DNA of 64,000 bases from Linum tenue (Eukaryota; Streptophyta; Magnoliopsida; Malpighiales; Linaceae), in the NCBI GenBank assembly GCA_946122785.1, contig CAMGYJ010000011.1, positions 35,490,513 through 35,554,512 on the forward strand, given 5' to 3'. This document shows, piece by piece, positions 10,592 through 21,654 of the stretch. Under the pieces are notes generated by a model that was given only the letters and a program-made list of their open reading frames with translations, searched no databases and was not told the origin of the DNA. A program made the position numbers and the translations under genes. Numbering within the stretch: the stretch's first letter is position 1; each line of letters starts with the position of its first letter.

Positions 10592-11108
10592 TTTAGCGCT
10601 TGCCAGCTCCGTCAGGTGTTTACTGGTAGAGACGCTCTTTTTCTCTCGTGCGTTGTTGAATTATAGAGGGGCTCGCCAGCTCCTGTGAGGTATTGATTGG
10701 TAGGAGTGCTCCTCAGCTCCCGTGCGTTATTGACTTATAGAGGGGCTCGCCAGCTCCTGTCAGGTTTTGAATGGTTGGGGCGCTCCTCAGCTCCCGTGCG
10801 TTGTTGACTTGTAGAGGGGCTCGCCAGCTCCTGTGAGGTTTTGAATGGTTGGGGCGCTCCTCAGCTCCCGTGCGTTGTTGACTCGTAGAGGGGCTCGCCA
10901 GCTCCTGTGAGGTTTTGAATGGTTGGGGCGCTCCTCAGCTCCCGTGCGTTGTTGACTTGTAGAGGGGCTCGCCAGCTCCTGTGAGGTTTTGAATGGTTGG
11001 GGCGCTCCTCAGCTCCCGTGCGTTGTTGACTTGTAGAGGGGCTCGCCAGCTCCTGTGAGGTTTTGAATGGTTGGGGCGCTCCTCAGCTCCCGTGCGTTGT
11101 TGACTTGT
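10592..11108. repeat. 74-bp tandem array
   Basis: Six units of exactly 74 bp start at 10666, 10740, 10814, 10888, 10962 and 11036 (GAGGGGCTCGCCAGCTCC ... GCGCTCCTCAGCTCCCGTGC), with a more diverged unit before them. The last four are nearly identical and the first ones are diverged, as expected when an array grows from one end. It lies just inside the 3' LTR of the element, in the variable 3' region where Tat/Ogre elements are known to breed satellite repeats. Confidence 0.93.
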
Positions 11109-11261
11109 TTCCCGTAGCTGTAGGGAAGACTTTGGAATTTGGTTGCCCCCTTGCGGTATGCAGAGTGGGTGAAAGATTTTTTTTTTTTTTCAGTTGCGGT
11201 AAGCAGACTCGGGAATTTGGTTGCCCCCTCGCGGTATGCGGAATGGGGTTAGGTTTTCTAC

Positions 11262-12280
11262 ATTGTCCGTGATAGTCGACGGAACAAGTTTTAGAAGGAG
11301 GGATCTCATTTGCTCGTGAAAGCCGACGAAGCAAATTTACTTAGTTATCTAAACTGCCCGTGATAGTCGACGGAACATGTTTAGCAGAGGGTGTAATTCG
11401 CTCATGATAGTCGACGAAGAAAATTGACTAGGTTCTCTAAATTGTCCGTGATAATCGACGAAACAAGTTTAGCATGAGGGTTTTAATTTGCTTGTGATAG
11501 TCGACGAAGCAAATTTACTTGGTTTTCTAAATTGCCCGTGATAATCGACGAAACAAGTTTAGCATGAGGGTTTAATTTGCTTGTGATAGTCGACGAAGCA
11601 AATTGACTAGGTTTTCTAAATTGCCCGTGATAATCGACGAAACAAATTTAGTAGGGGGTTTTTAATTTGCTTGTGATAGTCGACGAAGCAAATTGACTAG
11701 GTTTTCTAAATTGCCCGTGATAATCGACGAAACAAATTTAGTAGGGGGTTTTTAATTTGCTCGTGATAGTCGACGAAGCAAATTGGCTAGGTAAGTTTTA
11801 GTTGCTCGTGATAGTCGACGGAACAAGTTAAGAAGATGGTCTAATTTGCTCGTGATAGTCGACGAAACAAATTGTCTAGGATCTCTAGTTTGCCCGTGAT
11901 AGTCGACGGAACAAACTTAGCAGGGGATCCAATTTGTTCGTGATAGTCGACGAAACAAATTGACTAGGTAATTTTTGAATTGTCCGTGATAGTCGACGAA
12001 ACAAATTTAAAAAGATGGTCTAATTTGCTCGTGATAGTCGACGAAACAAATTGACTAGGTTCTCTAGTTTGCCCGTGATAGTCGACGGAACAAACTTAGC
12101 AGGGGATCTAATTTGTTCGTGATAGTCGACGAAACAAATTGACTAGGTAATTTTTGAATTGTCCGTGATAGTCGACGAAACAAATTTAAAAAGATGGTCT
12201 AATTTGCTCGTGATAGTCGACGAAACAAATTGACTAGGTAGTTTTTGTAATGTCCGTGATAGTCGACGAGACAACTTTAT
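11262..12280. repeat. 45-bp hairpin satellite array (about 90-bp dimers)
   Basis: I count 23 copies of a core CGTGATAGTCGACGAAACAA with variants. Spacing is about 45 bases and alternate copies are more alike, giving a 90-bp higher-order period. Each core is an imperfect inverted repeat, for example AATTTGTTCG...CGAAACAAATT. Several copies change both arms together (TTTGCTCG with CGAAGCAAA; AGTTTGCCCG with CGGAACAAACT). The central GTCGAC is itself a palindrome. Confidence 0.92.
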
Positions 12281-14699
12281 TGGAAGACTTGTGATTCTTC
12301 GCCAACACCGATATCGTGTGTTCATTGTATTCGTTTAGGACAAACCTAAACCGATGTTATGACTCGTCATAAATGCACTTGAATACTAAACGTGAGACTT
12401 GAAGAATTCACGCGAATGCAGTGTTTTAACTTGCAATGATATCTTTTAACAGACATTGAAAATCCAACTAGATGTATGAGTTGTTTTGGAGATTGTTGGC
12501 AATTAATGCAATGATTCATTTTAACATATGATGATGTTCTTTAAGGAGTATCAAAATGACTTTCGAAATTGATTGCGTGACGAATTATGCTGATGAATTC
12601 GTGAATGTTTGAGTGCAAAAAAGGATGTGATGCATTTGATAATCTCTATGCAATTTTCATTTATTATTTTTTGGTCTGGGACTCCTTTAAATTGCTCATC
12701 TTCCAAGATTGTCAATCCCTTTTGATCAACTCGATCCATAGTTCATGCTTATGCTGAAGCGACTTTGAACTTGTTGTCTTGAGATATATCTTCTTGGTAG
12801 TAGTTGCGCGAAGATATACTTTGTGAGGTGAGCTGAGCATGTGTACTGCTTCAACCTTCCTGTCGGTTAGGATTAGGCTCACATGTTTTAGAGTTGTATA
12901 TTTCTCGGTCTGTGTGATATATGAGGATCTCCTATGTAGTTGAAGGATTGATGGATAATCGGTTGGCTTCTTGGCTCAATGAGATCTGAATGTTCTCAAA
13001 CTCCCTGACATTTCTTCATCAACTCATGATTGAAAAGTTGATTAATCTGATTCTTGAGCTCTCAGACTTCCCCATCTTCCATGGTATACCAGTTTTGCCC
13101 CTGTAGATTTGGTACTCACTTTATATTCTCCGGAACAAAGAGTGACCTTATCAATCTTGACTTAAGGCGAATGCAAAAATGTTTGAAAACGTTTATTAGA
13201 GAAGTAAAACGGAAAGCCATATCAAGACTTTGCTTTCGAGAAGTGTGTGTAAACCGGATAAAACCGTTCTTGCGTGGTAGTTGCCGTGCTGCCAAATTTG
13301 TTTTTTTTGTTTTTTTTTAAAAGGAGGGGTATAAGCCAAGCCATGAGAATATCATGTAAGCCCTCGCTCTCACTCTTGTTTTTTTTATTATGTTCTCTTT
13401 AAACTCCCATTTTTTATTTCGCTCATCACTCATTCCTATAGGTGATTTGAGTGTACGACATTTCAGCTACCATTAAGATTCTGGTCACCTTGAGATGTCT
13501 CATTTTATGTTGGTGGCCAACTGCGTTCCTTGTGCAGCAACATGGAAGACCTTGGTGTGATTGATTTAGAAGATCTTCATATGGTTCACCGTGGACGTTT
13601 TGGTCTTCAATATGAAGTGATTTTGGCCAAAAGGCTTTCTTATCATGGAAGACCTTGGCTTGAGGTCATCATATTTTCTTTGTAAGACCTTGTCTTGGTG
13701 TATACGGTTGATACTTCAAATGCTAACTAGGGGCACCTAATTTGTAAGTCCCACAACATATTTTCCTTTTTCTCGCCTTTTTTTGCTTTTTCTTTTGTGT
13801 GGGACTTACTCGGCTATGGTATGCCCCCATCTATGCTTCTCATTTTTCTTAATTTTGAAATTTGTTGTTTTCTTGACACAATTATAGGAAGGCCGAGAGT
13901 CTATCTTGGTGATTGAGAACGTAGGTGCCTTTTGTTAGCTAGCCTGATTTGGCTACTCCCTTCTCGAAGAAGCGAGATTGCTAGCTTATGTGCTTGTTTG
14001 CATAGATAAGCGTTTCATGCGCGTGATTCCTTGGTGTGCATAGATTGCATCCTTGAACTCCTTCAATCCTCTAGTCATGGCATTCAGTGAGAAGTTTCCT
14101 ATCCATAATGTTGAGTCCCCTGTGTATCGGTGCACTGGGATTTGGCGATTTGACTTCATGTGAACTTGAGTCTCGACTTATTATCAAAAGTCGACTACAA
14201 TGGCAACAAGATTCTACAAGTAGCGTGATGTCGTGTACTCGTTACACCTTTTGACTCACAATTTTATGAACTCAAGTAGAGTGTTCATACTCTTAACGCC
14301 AGTGGGGCGCTTAAGCTCTCGACGCTAATGGGGTGTTTTAAATTCTCAACACCAGTGGGGTGTTCACATTTTCTTAGCATGACAATCTCATGGCTTAACT
14401 TGAGCATGAAACTGGATTTTGATGGGTTTAATTTTTGTAGATAATAAATCTCTTTTTTTAAGACATCAAAAGTGGTATTCGCAATTTTGATTATGAAAAC
14501 CCATTGATGCAAACTCTAAAATTAAGATTGATAATGTTCACACAGTGCTCAGAAGAAGTTGTAACGTGAAAGACCTTTTATTCATGACGGCGAAAGCAAA
14601 AGTGATACATATTTTGTTATGGCAAATTATCTCGATATTTTATTTACTAGATAGGATCAACATCATCCTTCAATCGAGCTTTGCCTTGTAACATGCCTA
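12281..14699. other. Internal non-coding region of the Tat/Ogre-like element
   Basis: About 2.4 kb between the satellite and the Gag stop, where protease-RT-RNase H-integrase should stand in a complete element. No pol motif is visible on either strand. A small repeat lies at 14290-14375: three rough copies of a 30-base phrase containing CCAGTGGGGCG or AATGGGGTG. The open stretches at 13054-13320 (+) and 14285-14512 (-) have no recognisable content. Confidence 0.6.
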
Positions 14700-16181
14700 C
14701 TAATTCTCATGAGTTGGCAGTGGGTTGTTGCTGACATCTGGGGATTTAGAATCTTCTTCAAACTTTAACCAACCAGCTTTCATCATTTGTTGGACTTTGA
14801 TCTTGAACATTCGACAATCTTCAGTTGAGTGTCCCGCGACTCCTGAGTGGTAAGCACAGTGTTGATCTGACCGGTACCAATTTGGGTAAGGGGGTTTCAT
14901 TGGCTCACATGGTATTGGGGCAATTAGGTGACTCTGAATTAGTTGGGGGAGAAGTTCGGTGTATGTAATGGGGATAGGGTCGATTTGGAGAGGTTTTTTG
15001 TATTTCCCGGGATTGTTCTGGTCTTGGTTATTTGGTGGTGCAACTTGTGTCGGGCTTTGGATTGTTCGTTGAGTTTGAAAAATTGGACGTTGATTAATTA
15101 TGGCGGGGTTTGCAACATGGGGACGCGCTTGATTGACTTGAGGTTGATGATCCCACCTTCTCCCTCTTGATGGTTCTGTTTGAGTATAATGGACGTCTGC
15201 TTCTCCCCTTCGGGCTTGGTGTGGTTTCTTAGAGGCTTCTGGAATTTCCATTTTTCCTAGCTTAATCCCCTTCTCTATTCGTTCTCCAATTACTAACAAA
15301 TCAGCAAAGTTTGTTGTAGTGATTCCTACCATATTGTTGTAATATGGAGGTTTTAGTGTTTCGAAGAAGGTCGAAACCATTTCTTTTTCTGACAACGGGG
15401 GTTGAACATCTGCGGCCTTTCCTCGCCATCTCTGTGCATATTCACGAAAAGATTCATTTTCTTGCTTTTCCATATTACGTAAATCTTCTCGGTCAGGAGC
15501 TAGATCTTGGTTGTGCTTGTAGTGTCTTATGAACGCATCAGCTAAATCTTGCCACCTCTTCACCTTCGATCTTTCGAGTTGCATATACCATCTTAGCGCC
15601 GAACCACTTAGGCTATTCTGGAAGCAATGTATCATGAGCTTGTCATCTCTAATGTGGTTAGCCATTTTGTTGCAATACATGATTAGATGGTTTCTGGGGC
15701 ACGTGGTACCGTCATATTTTTCAAACTCCGGAATTTTAAATTTATTGGGAATTATCACGTCTGGAACTAGGCACAACTGTGTGGCATCTGTAGAACCATA
15801 GGATTCTACCCCCTCAATGGCTCTCACCCTTTCGTCCAGGTATTCCCATTTTTCTTTTAATAGAGTGTCGTCCATGGCTCCTTCCAATTTGTCTTCCTCT
15901 CGATCATGGTTTGGAGATCCCACGTTCTTCTTATCATTTACGTCTTTTGAGGGTATGACGAGGATCTTGGCACTGGAAGCTTCACCCTTCAGGTGCCTAT
16001 CACGATCTTCTTCATCAGAGTGTATTTCTTCATAGCCAGGTACTACCTCTTTCCCTTTAGCTGATAAGATCTTTACTATCATGTTCAGCTGATCCTTCAT
16101 TTCATCGAACCCGGCTAGCTTTTCATCGAATCCGGTTATCTTTCCTTCAATGTCGCTTAACTTCTTCTGGAATGCTTCCAT
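14700..16181 (-). CDS. gag: Gag polyprotein of Tat/Ogre-like element (493 aa, intact)
   Basis: A single open frame of 493 residues starts MEAFQKKLSDIEGK. Residues 1-40 are heptad-like and probably coiled coil. An acidic linker follows, then the retrotransposon Gag core (residues about 140-300), with PEFEKYDGTTCPRNHL, ALRWYMQLE, W-x-DLADAFIRHY and ESFREYAQRWR. These motifs are typical of plant Ty3/gypsy Gag. A proline/glutamine-rich stretch comes next. The C-terminus carries the zinc-knuckle-like CAYHSGVAGHSTEDC seen in Tat-lineage Gag proteins. The protein should form cytoplasmic virus-like particles that package the element RNA. It stops at 14700 with no fused protease. The open frame with no breaks, next to near-identical LTRs, says the copy is young. 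About 0.8 kb of leader separates it from the primer site. Confidence 0.9.
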   Translation of the reverse strand: MEAFQKKLSDIEGKITGFDEKLAGFDEMKDQLNMIVKILSAKGKEVVPGYEEIHSDEEDRDRHLKGEASSAKILVIPSKDVNDKKNVGSPNHDREEDKLEGAMDDTLLKEKWEYLDERVRAIEGVESYGSTDATQLCLVPDVIIPNKFKIPEFEKYDGTTCPRNHLIMYCNKMANHIRDDKLMIHCFQNSLSGSALRWYMQLERSKVKRWQDLADAFIRHYKHNQDLAPDREDLRNMEKQENESFREYAQRWRGKAADVQPPLSEKEMVSTFFETLKPPYYNNMVGITTTNFADLLVIGERIEKGIKLGKMEIPEASKKPHQARRGEADVHYTQTEPSRGRRWDHQPQVNQARPHVANPAIINQRPIFQTQRTIQSPTQVAPPNNQDQNNPGKYKKPLQIDPIPITYTELLPQLIQSHLIAPIPCEPMKPPYPNWYRSDQHCAYHSGVAGHSTEDCRMFKIKVQQMMKAGWLKFEEDSKSPDVSNNPLPTHEN

Positions 16182-16987
16182 GACGAACTCGAACTTGGAT
16201 CTAGTTAAGTACTTGAAGTCTTGACTTTTTCCTTGTGGACGAGCAATTTTAAGGAAACCTGGTTTTGTCTCAACATTGTTAAATTAATTTTGTTCTTTAT
16301 ATTTATGGATGATGCTTATGCAAAAATGCAATGATGTATGAATGCAAATTCATTTTTCATCTTATGCATGCATTTTTAATCTTCTTATGATAAAATTGTG
16401 AATTGGTGAATGAAAATCCTACGAGAGAATGATGCTTATGAATTTTGAAAACGTTTTTCATTCATACAATCACATAGTTTAATGAGTGAAAGATAAAACG
16501 CATATCATTACGTCGTAAGTAAACATACATTTAGATAAGCAAACATAAATCATTACATCATTACCCTATTTAGGTACACCTAGGGCTTTCGGACGGCGTA
16601 CCGACATGGTTTAGGGTGGTTTTGGGGATTGTTTTGGACGGCTTAGGGAGGTTTCTATGCTTACTATATGCTGGCAGGGGGAATTCCTAAGGATTTGGTT
16701 CCCAAGTTGTATCCTACCATAGCCCTTTCGAACTGGCTGGATACCTCGAGATCAACCTCGGATCCGAGTTCAACTTGGTTAGAAAGTTTTGCGTGATTAC
16801 CACTACTGTGGATGTCACGGTACTCCTTTCAATTTTCTAAAAGGATAGCTCGGGTATAGAGCTTTCATGCATGAATGCAGAATTTAATTGCGAAAATATA
16901 ATTGCGCAAATAAGAAAGTAAACACCCAACAGGTAATAGGAAAATAGACAACTTATCAAACTTAATTATGTAGCTCGACTCTCGAAG
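16182..16987 (-). other. 5' leader of the Tat/Ogre-like element
   Basis: About 800 bases between primer site and Gag start with no long reading frame. Complete Ogre elements often carry an extra ORF1 here; none is visible. Confidence 0.6.
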
Positions 16988-17005
16988 TCCCCAGCGGAGT
17001 CGCCA
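16988..17005 (-). other. Primer binding site, tRNA-Arg type
   Basis: On the minus strand TGGCGACTCCGCTGGGGA begins two bases after the 5' LTR end. It is complementary to the 3' end of a plant tRNA-Arg (…CCCCAGCGGAGTCG plus CCA), the primer typical of Ogre elements. The tRNA match is from memory. Confidence 0.8.
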
Positions 17006-17007
17006 AC

Positions 17008-20000
17008 TGTCGCAACCGTCCCTCCGGGGGGTCCGAATGTCGTCGCGTCGGCATTTTTGGGAGTCGCCATCGATCTTATTAGGAGTGGATCGAACACTCG
17101 TCGGTTGGCTCTGACCTTAGGATCAGAACCGAGACTTGGTCTGCGAAAATAAAGTTCTGGGTTCGCGAGTACGGTTACGTGTGGGGAAGTTAAGCAACAC
17201 CCCCACAACGCCCTAAATCGGTACTACTTAAGTTTGATAAGTTTATATGAGTTGGGTGTTTTTGTAAGTTTAGGGTCCCACTGGACCATTAAAGAAATTA
17301 AATCGTATTAATTGTAATTTAATTGTACGCCCACTGACGTAAAAGATAAAGATAAAGTTAATTGGTTAGTTGGACTCGAACCTTATAGGTTGCCTACGTA
17401 CCCGTAACACGGGATCAAAGTCCACGTAGTTCGTTCGACTTTGATCGTTTTAATTATAACTTTTACCACGTTCCACTGAACGTAATTTTCGTATTATAAT
17501 TTTGTTAATAAAATTTAAGTTGATTATTATGAAAAGAGAATATAAGAATTTGAGTTATTAGGGAGTGTTTTGACGTATTAGAAAAGAAACAAGAGGAACT
17601 TAATCCGCATTCAACATAACTTTAAATAAATTATTTTAAACGGGATGATTAAATTAGTACATGATGGGCCAGCAGCCCAACTGGTTAACTCGCTGGACTT
17701 GATTCCGCACGAGAAGGTAGTCGGTTCGACGCCCACTCAATACCTCTTTTTTCGTTTTTTTTCTTCTTCTGTAGACTCGAAGAGGGCATTTTAGTCTTTT
17801 TCAAAAAACTGAGTGTTTACATCTAGAGACGGGAAACCCTAGCCTATCCTCATTTCAGCCAGCCGCCTTCACTCTCTCGGTCTCTCTCTCTCCCGTTTTT
17901 CCTCTCGATCCTTCTCTCTGGAATGACGACGAACCACAAAGAAAAACGAACAAAAGAAAATCGCCTGCTTTACCTCTCGTTTCTCTCGTGCTCGCCTCTC
18001 TTTATACCGGGCTCCGTCCAAGTTACCGGCCGACGATGGCGACAGGATCGTCGGCGATGACGGCGACATTCACCGCCGGCGATGACAAAATAAAGTTTTT
18101 TTTAAGGTTTGTTTTCTTTTTCTTTCGTGCGATTTCTACTATTTTCTGATCTGATTTTAGAATCTTCGAGATTCTAATCCCTATTTTCTTGCTTTATTTC
18201 CGGAAAAGCCGACCCAAAATCGAAGGGGCTTCTCGATCTATTCTCTACTATTCTCGATCTACCGTCTCTAGTTGAAACAACGGCGATAAATGAAGAGATC
18301 TTACCCTCTGGTAAGATTTTTCTGGACATGCATGTTCACAAATATCTCACAAAAAGTGATTTTTAATCTTGATTTTGTTGGGTTTTGTTTCTGACGAGGT
18401 GAAAGAAGGGAAGGGATCACAGGAGAGCCAAAATCCTACCGTGACCGGTGACCACCGTTGCCGGTGACTACTGTTGCCGATTATAATTGATGGGCATCGA
18501 TAATGGGTGGGTTAGATCTACCATTTTTATCTTTTGTTTGAATGGTTTACTGTATTTTATTTGTTTACGTTTTATTCTGACTTAGTTTGACTCTCTTGCA
18601 GATTTTCTAGGATCAGAAAGGATTAGGTGATATCTCTGAACTCTGGGATTTCTTTTTCTCGATCGGGTGCTAGAAACCTAAGGTTTAATTTGAGGCTTGT
18701 TTAAATTATATATTTGTTGTTTTCCGAAAATTATTTGCTGAAATGGTAATGATGGATTCGCTTGTCTTTTGACGATGACTACTACTGCCTGTGATCTTTA
18801 AAAGAAATATGGATTTGCTTGACTAAAAAAAATGATCACCGCCGCTGCCTAGGACTAAATCTTAAAATCAACTCTTTTCAAGTTTATAATTCGCTTTTTG
18901 GCTCGATTGTTAGTTGAAGTTTTTATATTATCTTCTACATGATTGGATAAACTGAAAAAATTGTTATCTTTGTGATTTAATAAACCCGAAATCACTACCT
19001 AATCGTATTGAGTCAAATCTAGCACTATCTATCTATAATAAGCAAATCGGATTTAAGCACAAGTAAATGTAACTAGTGGGTATAAATAACGTATTGCTTT
19101 TGCTGGCTAGCATATATGTGTGTTTACCATACCTCCACAAAATGATGAAATATATTCAAGTAAACAGTCTGGTTATGTTTAGTTCGTTACTTAAGATTAG
19201 ATTGACAGATTCACAACAAGATTTAAGAATTTGAATGAAAGCAACAAGCGCGTAGAGAGTTTGAATGCTCCCATCATCAACATACATACAGATCTGGCAT
19301 AAAAACATATATATCCTTACTTTCTACTATGTTTTTAGATGTATTGGGTTGAATGATTATTTATATGGATGGCAAATGCTTCATGATTGAGATGGATTAG
19401 CGAAACACCAACCTTGTTCTTTTGCCGTTTGACGATGATGGTTGCTTGTTGTTTATCCTTTGCTCTTTCAATCGACTGTCCTCTTCTCCTATCAAACTTG
19501 CTGTGTAATTTTGTGCTATTGTTCTCTCTATTTTTCTGGAAAAACCAAAGAAAGCCCCCTTTCCGATAATTAGGCCTCCTTATCACTCTCTTTGTATCTC
19601 CTTCTCCAATCCTTTTTCTCTCCCCTTTTGTAACCGACCAGCTCCTATATATATATAGTTGCCTTTTTACTGTTCATATTTGTGTGTTGGCTGCTCCTCC
19701 TTTGCTCTTGAGGTGGTTGTCTGAACCAACTTTTGTGTTGGCAATTCGGTGTTGGTTCTTTGGAGGAGGTGGCCGAATTCCTCCTTTTGAGATGGCAGTC
19801 ATTTCTGCTACTCTACAACTCTACTACTCTGTTGCTCGGCGGTTCTGCTGTTCTTGTAGATAAGATAAGGATGATGGGTTTGGTTGACCGGGTCGGCCAG
19901 AGCTGACCCGGTCGACCCGAGTTGACTGGCTCGACCAGAGTTGACCCGGGTTGACCAGAGTTAATTGGGCTGAGATATGGGCCTGGATTGTGGGTTTTTG

Positions 20001-20678
20001 TTTTGGGCTGCCCTTCTAACACCTTCTCTTTTTTTTTTTTTTTTTGCAGGTCCCTGGTCTGTTTCTGGCCCAAAATGTTTCTGGCTCAAAAGGCTATGCC
20101 TCAAATTCCGATTGGTGCCACCCAAAGCAGAATTTTTTTATATATTTTTTTATTCTCATTTTTTCTAAATGTGTACTTACAAAGTGAATCTTAAATGTCA
20201 CAGGTTGTAATTGGTACTTACACATTCATTTATTTATGTCCTTGCCGTTAGAATTAGATGATCATTGTGTGTGTTACCCAATCATTCAATTCGTGACCAA
20301 TATCCCAACTTCTAAGTAAATAATTCTTCGTTATGAATTTTGACCAATATTAGTAAGATTACCATGGTCTTCCTACCCCATTCAACCTATGTCACTAATC
20401 GTTAACAATAATACTAGTATAAGTCGTGACGACATACTATTGCTATTCTAAATAAAGCGAATTTGGTAGCCATTAGCTACTGCTAATCCTACCTAGTACA
20501 AATATTCGAACTAAATAGAAAGAGGACTTGAAAATCATTGGTACTTATTGATTCGCCACCGCTAATCTCAACCAACCTCGTCCAAACTTTCACTTGATTT
20601 TTCTTTTTGAATTTTAAAAAGGATATTCTTCCGAGTTCTGAGTAGGATGGTTGCTCCGGACAAAATGTGGTGTCTACA
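17008..20678 (-). repeat. 5' LTR of the Tat/Ogre-like element
   Basis: 3671 bases, offset by 10421 from the other LTR and the same by eye except for one T. It contains the active-promoter candidates (TATA at 19645-19658, W-box cluster from 19884) and the second tRNA-like module. Confidence 0.95.
17662..17751 (+). other. tRNA-like module, second copy
   Basis: Identical to 7241-7330: A box CAGCCCAACTGG, B box GGTTCGACGCC and a trailing T run. It is duplicated because it is part of the LTR. Confidence 0.5.
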
Positions 20679-20683
20679 GTGAG

Positions 20684-21059
20684 TAACCATGAGTAACCCG
20701 TCCACATCAGCATGACATCATCATCCTCTCTCTCATGGAAAGCCTTTAATTTTTCCCTTTTTAATCTTTGACGGACGATTTCTCGCTCATTTTAAGTCGA
20801 AATTTAATTTTTTTTGCACAGTTAGATCAGATTAATTGTGCTTTTCAAAATGATATACACATTAATATATTTTTCGAACAAAAAAAATTGAGTCATTTTT
20901 TACCAGCCTATACCATATGGTATTGACTGGTATTGAAATAAAAGCATACCTATGTTTTGAAAAACGTATCATGGTGGTATGAACAAACCAATACTGTAGG
21001 ATGTTTGAATACATGATAGTAGAAGTATATTAATTGTAATTTACGACTTTTAACATTGT
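20684..21059. other. Intergenic, nothing recognised
   Basis: AT-rich DNA with short inverted phrases (TACCATATGGTA near 20911) related to the tandem repeat that follows. No coding signal. Confidence 0.4.
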
Positions 21060-21531
21060 ATACCACACAATACCACCCCGTACCAGGGTGGTATTGTATG
21101 GTATTGTGTGGTATTTTTTGGTCCTGTAATTTGTTCACCCAGAAATTTGTAGATCCAATAGATCATGATGAACTCGTCCCTTCTGTGCAAACGTTTTCAA
21201 AAACGAATTAAAAACGAAGAAGATACCATACAATACCACCCGTACCATGGTGGTATTGTATGATATTGTGTGGTATTTTTTGGTCCTGTAATTTGTTCAC
21301 CTAGAAATTTGTAGATCCAGTAGATCATGATGAACTCATCCATGCTGTGCAAACGTTTTCAAAAACGAATTAAAAACGAAGAAGATACCATATGGTATGC
21401 AGTTGGTACCGAGAGGCCAGAATTTTTTTTCCCTAAAAAAATATTGAAAATTGATCTCATTTTGTAGAGCACGGTGAACTCGTTCCATCTGTGCAAAAAA
21501 AATTAAAATCCGAGTTAAAACGAAAAAGATA
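21060..21531. repeat. 163-bp tandem repeat, three copies
   Basis: Units start at 21060, 21223 and 21385. The first two (163 and 162 bp) are very similar, and the third is diverged and shorter. Each begins with a palindromic block (ATACCACCCCGTACCAGGGTGGTAT in the first, broken in the third) and contains AGATCATGATGAACTC and GTGCAAACGTTTTCAAAAACG. Origin unknown; possibly the body of a decayed DNA element. Confidence 0.85.
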
Positions 21532-21654
21532 TGAGTCAATTAAGAAAGCTAGTGAAAATAAAAATAGTCTTTAATTCTCCATCCTTAGATCTGGATTTTC
21601 TAAATGAGGGGTCCAGATTTGGTTATTGATGGGTGCATAACTCATGGTTATGCA

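Larger units (their letters stand above)
6587..20678 (-). mobile_element. Tat/Ogre-like Ty3/gypsy retrotransposon, non-autonomous (Gag only), 14.1 kb
   Basis: Two 3.67-kb LTRs (6587-10258 and 17008-20678) bracket a 6.75-kb internal region. The 5-bp target-site duplication GTGAG lies at 6582-6586 and 20679-20683. On the minus strand the LTR runs TGTAGACACC...GGTTGCGACA. A tRNA-Arg-type primer site sits next to the right LTR and a polypurine tract next to the left LTR, so transcription runs right to left. Only a Gag gene (14700-16181) is present; protease, reverse transcriptase, RNase H and integrase are absent. Two tandem arrays lie between Gag and the 3' LTR, a place where Ogre/Tat elements are known to carry satellites. 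The LTRs differ, as far as I can see by eye, only by one T in a poly-T run, so insertion was recent and probably helped by another element's enzymes (inference). Confidence 0.92.

Noticed and set aside
11063..11334. Open frames across the tandem arrays
   Set aside because: Open only because the repeat unit lacks stops in that frame.
10592..12280. CRISPR-like look of regularly spaced repeats
   Set aside because: Whole units repeat including the 'spacers', and the context is a plant retrotransposon; they are tandem satellites.
15529..15801. Plus-strand open frames opposite Gag
   Set aside because: Shadows of the minus-strand Gag gene, whose motifs are clear.
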